A stretch of 10,860 bases of DNA from an uncultured Pseudobdellovibrionaceae bacterium (GTDB lineage Bacteria > Bdellovibrionota > Bdellovibrionia > Bdellovibrionales > Bdellovibrionaceae): the NCBI GenBank assembly GCA_937900305.1, contig CALCCV010000152.1, forward strand, positions 1 to 10,860. Reading direction: 5' to 3'. Both the position numbers and the translations under genes were made by a program. Below the pieces are notes generated by a model. That model was not told where the DNA came from. It saw only the letters and a list, made by a program, of their open reading frames with translations, and ran no database searches. Position 1 is the stretch's first letter; each line of letters starts with the position of its first letter. This document shows, piece after piece, positions 6,587-10,860 of this stretch.

Positions 6587-7846
6587 GTGGCACAATCTGG
6601 TTCACCAAATTCACCAAAAAACTCGGATTTGAAAAATAATTTAAACGACAACGACAAAGTAAATGCGGGCGACGCGAAGAATTCGAACATTTCAAATCTT
6701 TCCACGAAGTCCTATGTTCTTTTGGCGCCCGGTCCAGTGAGCCTGCATCCCGCAGTGCGAGAGGTGTTGGCTGAACCGATGATTCATCATCGGACTCCTC
6801 TTTTTGACAGCATTTTGAAGAAAGTGCTGCTGGGTTTACGTCAGGTTTTTTCAACTCAGCAACCCGTGATGATGTTTTCGTCGACGGGCAGTGGCGCCAT
6901 GGAAGCGGCGTTGGTGAATGTGGTGTCTCCGGGTGAAAAAGTTTTGTGCATTGTCTCGGGCAAGTTTGGTGAACGCTGGGCCGAGATGGCAAAAGTGTTT
7001 GGTTGTGATGTTTTGATTCACAAGGTGGCGTGGGGCGAAGCCGTTCGGTGCGACGATGTTGCGCAAATCCTGAAGCAAAATTTGGACATCAAGGTGATTC
7101 TTTGCCAGGCTTGTGAAACGAGCACGGGAGTCGTGCATCCCATTCGGGAACTCGCTCAACTCACCCGTCCCATGGAAACGCTATTGTTGGTTGATGGAAT
7201 TACGGCTGTCGGTGCTTTCCCGCTCCCCATGGATGAATGGGGAATTGATGGCTTGGTGGCTGGTTCGCAAAAGGCGTTTATGTTGCCCACGGGGTTGAGT
7301 TTTTTAGCGTTTTCTGAAAAAGCATGGCGACGAATTGAATCCGCAAAGGCGACCCGATATTACTTCGATGTTCGTAAAGAAAAAAGCGCCAATGAAAAAG
7401 GTGAAACGTTTTATAGTTCCAATGTCTCTTTGATCAAGGCGCTCGCGGTGGTGTTGGAGTTGTGGCAATCCCGGGGTTATGACGAGCATTACGCCGAACT
7501 TCGACAGCGGGCGCAGTGGACACGGGATTTGATACTTAAGCTGGGATTAAAAAATTACACTCAATATCCCAGTGATTCGCTGAGCGTTCTGGTCTTACCC
7601 TCTTCCATCGACGGTCAAAAGTTGCGAGAGTGGCTTGAGATCAATGAAAACCTGACGGTCATGGGCGGACAAGATCAAGTTAAAGGAAAAATTTTGCGCA
7701 TTGGTCACATGGGATATCTCACGCGGGCGGATCATTTGCAGCTGGCGGCGGCTCTGCACAGAGGACTTTCTGAGTTTGGATTTTCTCCCGAAGTCTCCGA
7801 ATCAGAACTGCTTTCCTGGGCAGACTCCCATTGGGGCGGCGAGTGA
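6587..7846 (+). CDS. Class V PLP-dependent aminotransferase (serine-pyruvate/alanine-glyoxylate type; possible phosphoserine aminotransferase)
   Basis: A 419-residue fold-type I PLP enzyme of the AGXT/PucG-like branch. The family start is clear at LLAPGPVSLHPAVREVL (residues 45-61), followed by HHRTPLF, the phosphate-binding loop STGSGAMEAALVN, the PLP-ring aspartate D203 in LLVDGITAVGAF, and the Schiff-base lysine K229 in GSQKAFMLPTGLSF. A C-terminal RIGHMGYL motif is also typical. GTG at 6587 follows GGGGAG with six bases spacing, and no other ATG, GTG or TTG occurs before the domain. About 42 residues rich in Asn, Ser, Lys and Asp therefore precede the domain, an unusual extension. Members transfer amino groups from serine, alanine or glutamate to glyoxylate, pyruvate or phosphohydroxypyruvate. 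The overlap with a SerA-like gene makes phosphoserine formation plausible here; that is inference, since sequence does not fix the substrate. Confidence 0.9.
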   Translation: MAQSGSPNSPKNSDLKNNLNDNDKVNAGDAKNSNISNLSTKSYVLLAPGPVSLHPAVREVLAEPMIHHRTPLFDSILKKVLLGLRQVFSTQQPVMMFSSTGSGAMEAALVNVVSPGEKVLCIVSGKFGERWAEMAKVFGCDVLIHKVAWGEAVRCDDVAQILKQNLDIKVILCQACETSTGVVHPIRELAQLTRPMETLLLVDGITAVGAFPLPMDEWGIDGLVAGSQKAFMLPTGLSFLAFSEKAWRRIESAKATRYYFDVRKEKSANEKGETFYSSNVSLIKALAVVLELWQSRGYDEHYAELRQRAQWTRDLILKLGLKNYTQYPSDSLSVLVLPSSIDGQKLREWLEINENLTVMGGQDQVKGKILRIGHMGYLTRADHLQLAAALHRGLSEFGFSPEVSESELLSWADSHWGGE

Positions 7847-8823
7847 AAAAAAGAATCTTGATCATTGGGCGATTTGCCTCGGAAAGCTTGGCCTATCTGA
7901 TGCAATTTCGGGAGTACGAAATTTTGCGGATCGCCGAAGGCGAGGCGGTGGGTGAAAAGGATTTGGCATCAGCCTCAGCCATCATTTTGCGTTCAACCGT
8001 GACTGTGAATGAAGATCTTTTGCGCAAGGCCTCGGGCGTGCAAGTCATTGTCACAGCCACTTCTGGGTTTGATCACATTGATTTTGCAGCCACCGAACGT
8101 TGGGGTGTAACGACGATGTACACGCCCGAAGCGAATGTGGCGAGCGTTGCCCAGTTCACTCTGAATTTGATTTTGCAATCGCAGACCAAAATTTTTTCGG
8201 GTGTGCGGTCCTTAAAGAGTGGCGATTGGCGAACGGGTGTGGCGTTAGGTTCTGAAGTTCAGGGTCGCACTTTGGGCATCGTCGGTTTGGGACGCATTGG
8301 TCGGGCCGTCGCGACGCTTGGCCGGGCCATCGGAATGAATCTGTGCGCCTATGACCCCTACGTTGAGGACGTCGAATTCACACAGAGTGGAGCCGCTCGA
8401 GTGAGTTTTGAAGAGTTGCTGAAGTGTTCTGACGTGATCACTTTCCACGTTCCGAAAACGAGCGAGACCGTGAATATGCTGAATCGCTCTCAGTTTGAAT
8501 ACATTCATCGAGGAGTGGCTGTGATCAACACCTCGCGTGGAGGTGTTGTTCACGAAGAGGATTTGGTCGAAGCGATTCGGCAAGGTTGGGTGAGTTTCGC
8601 TGGCCTCGATGTCTTCGCGAAAGAGCCGTTGCCGCGAGATTCAACATTGCTGCAGTTGCCGCAGGTGATTTTGACTCCTCATATGAGCTCTCTGACCGAA
8701 GATGCGTTTTTCAAATCGTCCCAGATGGCGGCTGAAAAAGTTTTGCGATTCTTGCGCGAAGGTGTGGCGACCGATACGCTGCCGCCAAAGGCAGATTGGT
8801 ACGGCGTCGAAGCTCGTTGGTAG
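7843..8823 (+). CDS. serA: D-2-hydroxyacid dehydrogenase, probable D-3-phosphoglycerate dehydrogenase (short form, no ACT domain)
   Basis: A 326-residue NAD-dependent D-2-hydroxyacid dehydrogenase. Its N-terminal substrate domain includes ILRSTVTVNEDLL and TSGFDHIDFAAT. The Rossmann motif is GLGRIG (residues 148-153), with the nucleotide-selecting acid in YDPY about 22 residues on. The catalytic triad is complete: R232 in NTSRGG, E261 in AKEPLP and H280 in LTPHMS. GTG at 7843 overlaps the aminotransferase stop (GTGA) and is preferred to the in-frame TTG at 7831. The protein ends soon after the catalytic domain, so it lacks the ACT or ASB regulatory domains of longer SerA forms and is probably not feedback-inhibited through ACT. 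The segment VTATSGFDHID also recalls erythronate-4-phosphate dehydrogenase (PdxB), and related glyoxylate reductases cannot be excluded. SerA is favoured because the partner gene is an aminotransferase. Confidence 0.8.
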   Translation: MKKRILIIGRFASESLAYLMQFREYEILRIAEGEAVGEKDLASASAIILRSTVTVNEDLLRKASGVQVIVTATSGFDHIDFAATERWGVTTMYTPEANVASVAQFTLNLILQSQTKIFSGVRSLKSGDWRTGVALGSEVQGRTLGIVGLGRIGRAVATLGRAIGMNLCAYDPYVEDVEFTQSGAARVSFEELLKCSDVITFHVPKTSETVNMLNRSQFEYIHRGVAVINTSRGGVVHEEDLVEAIRQGWVSFAGLDVFAKEPLPRDSTLLQLPQVILTPHMSSLTEDAFFKSSQMAAEKVLRFLREGVATDTLPPKADWYGVEARW

Positions 8824-8830
8824 ATTTGAT

Positions 8831-8848
8831 CTCCATTTACTCCATTTA
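8831..8848. repeat. Perfect 9-base tandem repeat in the purA upstream region
   Basis: CTCCATTTA occurs twice back to back (8831-8839, 8840-8848), directly after the serA-like stop, and is followed by a looser echo (GTTCATTTT, 8851-8859). It may be slippage, or a pair of binding sites in the purA promoter region. Function is unknown. Confidence 0.6.
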
Positions 8849-8866
8849 GAGTTCATTTTTTAAAAT
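8836..8866 (+). promoter_or_regulatory. Weak candidate promoter for purA
   Basis: TAAAAT at 8861-8866 is a good -10 hexamer. The best -35 match is TTTACT at 8836-8841, giving a long 19-base spacer. The rest of the 124-base gap before the purA ATG holds the 9-base tandem repeat above and the palindrome GACATGTC; no terminator for the serA-like gene is evident, so read-through into purA is also possible. Confidence 0.2.
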
Positions 8867-8947
8867 GGCCGCTAGCGCGATCGATAGACATGTCGATAGG
8901 CCTGTGGAATTGTCGTTTGCTTGTTCAAAACGCGAAAGGAGAGCCAG

Positions 8948-10246
8948 ATGCCTGGAATCGTGGTCGTCGGCGCCCAGTGGGGAGATGAGGGAAAAGGGAA
9001 GATCGTCGACGTGTTTGCTGAGCACGCGGATCTGGTGGTTCGTTATCAGGGTGGATCCAATGCGGGTCACACTTTGGTGGTCAATGGTCGCAAGACCGTT
9101 CTGCACCTTTTGCCATCTGGAATTTTACGACCTGACACACTCTGTGCGATTGCTCCAGGAGTTGTGGTCGATATTTTTGGTTTGGTCGAAGAAATCAAAA
9201 ACCTCAAAGCTCTGGGGCTTTTGCAAAATCCTAAACAGCTGATGGTGGCTGAAACTTGCTCGGTCATTCTACCTTTTCACAAAACTCTCGATCAGTGCCG
9301 CGAAAAGGCTCTCGACGAAAATAAAATTGGTACGACGGGCAAGGGCATTGGGCCAGCCTATGAGGATCGAGCTGCTCGGCGCGCGGTCCTCTTTGGCGAT
9401 CTCTTTGATGAAAAGACATTGCGTGAAAAAGTGGAATTAGCGATTGCCGAAAAGAATGTACTTTTTAAAGATTTTTATGGCACAGCCATGGTCTCGGCTG
9501 ATCAAGTTGTTGAAAGTGTACGACCTTTGCTGGACGTGTTGGCTCAGCATCGCTCGCGCGATTTTTCGCTCGTCCTGCACAAGGCTTTGAAGGCTGGCAA
9601 GCGCGTTTTGTTTGAAGGCGCCCAGGGCACTCTCTTGGATGTGTGGCACGGAACTTATCCCTACGTCACAAGCTCTTCTACTCTCGCGGCCAATGCCTGC
9701 GTCAGTAGCGGCATAAGTCCGATGGCTATCAACAAAGTGATCGGTGTTTTCAAAGCTTACGCCACTCGCGTAGGGACTGGGCCTTTCCCCACAGAATTGA
9801 ACAATGAAACTGGCGATCGCCTTCGTCGCGAAGGGGCTGAGTTCGGCTCTACCACGGGCCGTCCGCGCCGCTGTGGCTGGCTTGATCTCGTGGCTCTCAA
9901 GGCCGCGGTGAAGTTGAATGGCATCACGAATCTTTCAATGATGAAACTCGATGTTTTGAGTGGTCTTGAAAAAATCGGAATTTGCACGGCTTACAAAATT
10001 CGCGGTGAATTGGTACAAGATCTGTCGATGTTTTACGGAGAACTCGATCACGCTGAACCAGTCATCGAGTATCTACCAGGTTGGAATGAGAACCTGTCTC
10101 GCGTGACCAACTTGAAAGAGTTGCCTCGCATGGCTACGAGCTATTTAGATTTCGTGGGCACACAGCTGGGCACTCCGATCGACGTCATTTCCATCGGACC
10201 CGGTCGTGAACAAACTTTGTGGGTGAAGCCACTTTTTACAGAGTGA
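8948..10246 (+). CDS. purA: Adenylosuccinate synthetase
   Basis: A 432-residue enzyme of standard length that condenses IMP and aspartate using GTP to give adenylosuccinate, the first committed step from IMP to AMP, in the cytoplasm. Signatures are complete: the GTP loop GAQWGDEGKGK (8-18) with catalytic D13, NAGHT with catalytic H41, GTTGKGIGPAYEDRAARR (near 130), EGAQGTLLDVWHGTYPYVTS in the IMP site, the aspartate-binding segment with STTGRPRRCGW near 300, and C-terminal GPGREQTLW. ATG at 8948 is chosen because AAGGAG (8936-8941) lies six bases upstream and the protein then starts PGIVVVGAQWG as in the family; an in-frame TTG at 8921 would add nine residues without a comparable site. It probably has its own promoter in the gap after the serA-like gene, although read-through is possible. 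Confidence 0.98.
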   Translation: MPGIVVVGAQWGDEGKGKIVDVFAEHADLVVRYQGGSNAGHTLVVNGRKTVLHLLPSGILRPDTLCAIAPGVVVDIFGLVEEIKNLKALGLLQNPKQLMVAETCSVILPFHKTLDQCREKALDENKIGTTGKGIGPAYEDRAARRAVLFGDLFDEKTLREKVELAIAEKNVLFKDFYGTAMVSADQVVESVRPLLDVLAQHRSRDFSLVLHKALKAGKRVLFEGAQGTLLDVWHGTYPYVTSSSTLAANACVSSGISPMAINKVIGVFKAYATRVGTGPFPTELNNETGDRLRREGAEFGSTTGRPRRCGWLDLVALKAAVKLNGITNLSMMKLDVLSGLEKIGICTAYKIRGELVQDLSMFYGELDHAEPVIEYLPGWNENLSRVTNLKELPRMATSYLDFVGTQLGTPIDVISIGPGREQTLWVKPLFTE

Positions 10247-10283
10247 ACCGAGTGATTTGAGTTGTTGGATGGTGGCAGGAGAA

Positions 10284-10348
10284 GGGCAGGAAAGCCTTGC
10301 GCAGACGGAATCTCGAGAGGCTAAGTGTTTGAAATCAAAGGCCTGCCC
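10284..10348 (+). other. Possible RNA secondary structure in the purA-tRNA gap
   Basis: GGGCAGG (10284-10290) can pair with CCTGCCC (10342-10348), and CCTT (10295-10298) with AAGG (10338-10341), giving an 11-pair stem with a four-base bulge on the left and a 39-base loop. No T run follows, so it is not a standard intrinsic terminator. It could be a purA 3' end element, a small RNA or chance. The rest of the 175-base gap between purA and tRNA-Lys shows no gene. Confidence 0.3.
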
Positions 10349-10375
10349 AATGAATCAACACTTCGAAATTGTTTG

Positions 10376-10404
10376 TTGACTTCCCCTTTGTCTTCCATCA
10401 GATT
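10376..10404 (+). promoter_or_regulatory. Candidate tRNA promoter
   Basis: TTGACT at 10376-10381 matches five of six consensus -35 bases. At the usual 17-base spacing the -10 is CAGATT (10399-10404), only half matched. The start would fall near 10411, about eleven bases before the mature tRNA-Lys. The position is right for a tRNA promoter but the -10 is poor. Confidence 0.35.
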
Positions 10405-10421
10405 TGTTTTTCTCAAAGTGT

Positions 10422-10497
10422 GAGTCATTAGCTCAGTTGGTAGAGCACTTCACTTTTAATGAAGGGGTCGATGGTTCGAGTCCATCATGACTCACCA
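10422..10497 (+). tRNA. tRNA-Lys, anticodon TTT
   Basis: A complete 76-base cloverleaf. The acceptor stem GAGTCAT pairs fully with ATGACTC (10487-10493). It has T8 and A9, D arm AGCTCAGTTGGTAGAGC, anticodon stem CTTCA/TGAAG around loop CTTTTAA (anticodon TTT at 10455-10457), and T arm GATGG-TTCGAGT-CCATC. Discriminator A and an encoded CCA (10495-10497) follow. It reads AAA and AAG codons after wobble modification. Confidence 0.98.
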
Positions 10498-10567
10498 GTT
10501 TTTCTTCTCTTCGTCTTCGGCGGAGCAGAACTTCAGCTGGTACTTTGAAATTTTTTTTCGTTCTTAG

Positions 10568-10643
10568 GTCCCCATAGTCTAGAGGCCTAGGATGCCTCCC
10601 TTTCACGGAGGAGACCCGGGTTCGAATCCCGGTGGGGACGCCA
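10568..10643 (+). tRNA. tRNA-Glu, anticodon TTC
   Basis: A complete 76-base cloverleaf. The acceptor stem GTCCCCA pairs with TGGGGAC (10633-10639). The D arm region has TCTAGAGGCCTAGGA, typical of bacterial tRNA-Glu. The anticodon stem is CCTCC/GGAGG around loop CTTTCAC (anticodon TTC at 10602-10604), and the T arm is CCGGG-TTCGAAT-CCCGG. Discriminator G and encoded CCA (10641-10643) follow. It lies 70 bases after tRNA-Lys; that spacer has an eight-T run (10551-10558) without a convincing hairpin, so co-transcription is likely. Confidence 0.98.
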
Positions 10644-10645
10644 TG

Positions 10646-10669
10646 TCATTTTAATTCTTAAATGATTTC
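10646..10669 (+). terminator. Weak terminator-like AT-rich hairpin after tRNA-Glu
   Basis: TCATTT (10646-10651) pairs with AAATGA (10660-10665) around an eight-base loop, followed only by TTTC. The stem is AT-rich and the T tract is very short, so efficient intrinsic termination is doubtful. Confidence 0.2.
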
Positions 10670-10687
10670 AAGTAGTTAGATTTCTGA

Positions 10688-10718
10688 ACCCCGGGTAATT
10701 CACCGGGGCAGCCGGGGT
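10688..10718 (+). other. GC-rich hairpin with two competing right arms, in the leader of the last gene
   Basis: The left arm CCCCGG (10689-10694) can pair with CCGGGG at 10703-10708 (eight-base loop). Alternatively ACCCCGG (10688-10694) can pair with CCGGGGT at 10712-10718 (17-base loop). The two pairings exclude each other. No T run follows. It lies between tRNA-Glu and a gene starting at 10770, in a 126-base stretch with no other gene. Confidence 0.4.
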
Positions 10719-10769
10719 CACTTCTAAAGCATTCCCGCCGTCATCCCGATAAACTAAAGGGAGTGTAGC

Positions 10770-10860
10770 ATGGGGTTCTTCGCAAAAAAAGCTGTCAGGA
10801 CAAACTTGCCCTGTAAGTCTGTCGTTTTGAAGCAAATAGCTACCAGTGACAGATGGCGCA
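10770..10860 (+). CDS. N-terminal fragment of an unidentified protein, cut by the window end
   Basis: ATG at 10770 follows AAAGGGAG (10756-10763) with a six-base gap, one of the best ribosome binding sites in the window. The frame stays open for 30 codons to the edge. The start reads MGFFAKKAVRTNLPCKSVVL: basic, with no signal peptide or membrane segment. I do not recognise the family from this much sequence. The strong start signal and open frame are the only support for a real gene. Confidence 0.6.
   Translation, partial: MGFFAKKAVRTNLPCKSVVLKQIATSDRWR

Noticed and set aside
7831..7842. TTG at 7831 as the start of the SerA-like protein
   Set aside because: It adds only four residues (MGRR) and overlaps the aminotransferase further; GTG at 7843 makes the same GTGA overlap used elsewhere in the window and starts right before the first strand.
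8921..8947. TTG at 8921 as the start of purA
   Set aside because: ATG at 8948 has an optimal AAGGAG six bases upstream and gives the family-typical N-terminus with D13 and H41 at the standard positions.
10531..10558. Eight-T run between the tRNAs as an intrinsic terminator of tRNA-Lys
   Set aside because: The only stem before it is four or five A/T-rich pairs (TTCA with TGAA), too weak for a convincing terminator.
10545..10568. TTGAAA at 10545-10550 as the -35 of a tRNA-Glu promoter
   Set aside because: At normal spacing the -10 would fall inside the mature tRNA.
1..10860. CRISPR array, insertion sequence, prophage or tRNA-linked integration site
   Set aside because: No spaced repeat array, transposase, integrase or duplicated tRNA 3' end is visible; the tRNA genes are complete and not followed by a repeated end within the window.

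Overview
The window is an ordinary, densely packed bacterial chromosomal segment of moderate GC. Protein content, frequent GTG starts and 1-4 base gene overlaps, and the style of the RND, PilZ and LptE proteins suggest a Gram-negative delta-proteobacterium-like organism, perhaps a Bdellovibrio relative. That placement is an inference from gene style, not a demonstrated match. An outer membrane is certain from the TolC-type and LptE-type proteins.

Region 1 (1-4427, + strand) is a tripartite efflux operon: the tail of a probable periplasmic adaptor, a 1031-residue RND pump and a TolC-like outer membrane channel. They are joined by ATGA and GTGA stop/start overlaps, so they should be translated together. 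The pump keeps one of the two TM4 aspartates of AcrB and lacks the TM10 lysine.

Region 2 (6449-4447, - strand) converges on region 1 and is an envelope/replication operon: lptE (LPS assembly lipoprotein), holA (DNA polymerase III delta, TGATG overlap) and a single-domain PilZ protein. The 5' end of lptE holds a short degenerate repeat and an ambiguous start.

Region 3 (6587-8823, + strand), divergent from lptE, is a two-gene unit: a class V PLP aminotransferase and a short D-2-hydroxyacid dehydrogenase of the SerA type, overlapping by GTGA. Together they could convert 3-phosphoglycerate to phosphoserine. The 137-base divergent gap holds a possible hairpin that pairs with the aminotransferase ribosome binding site.

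Region 4 (8824-10860, + strand) holds purA (adenylosuccinate synthetase) with a strong ribosome binding site, an approximately 175-base non-coding gap with a possible RNA structure, tRNA-Lys(UUU), tRNA-Glu(UUC), and a GC-rich leader before a new gene cut by the window end.

I found no mobile element, CRISPR array, prophage, toxin-antitoxin pair or defence system, and no clear evidence of a previously undescribed system. The best second looks are the lptE start, the aminotransferase leader, the RND proton-relay residues, the aminotransferase-SerA pair and the competing hairpins near the right edge.
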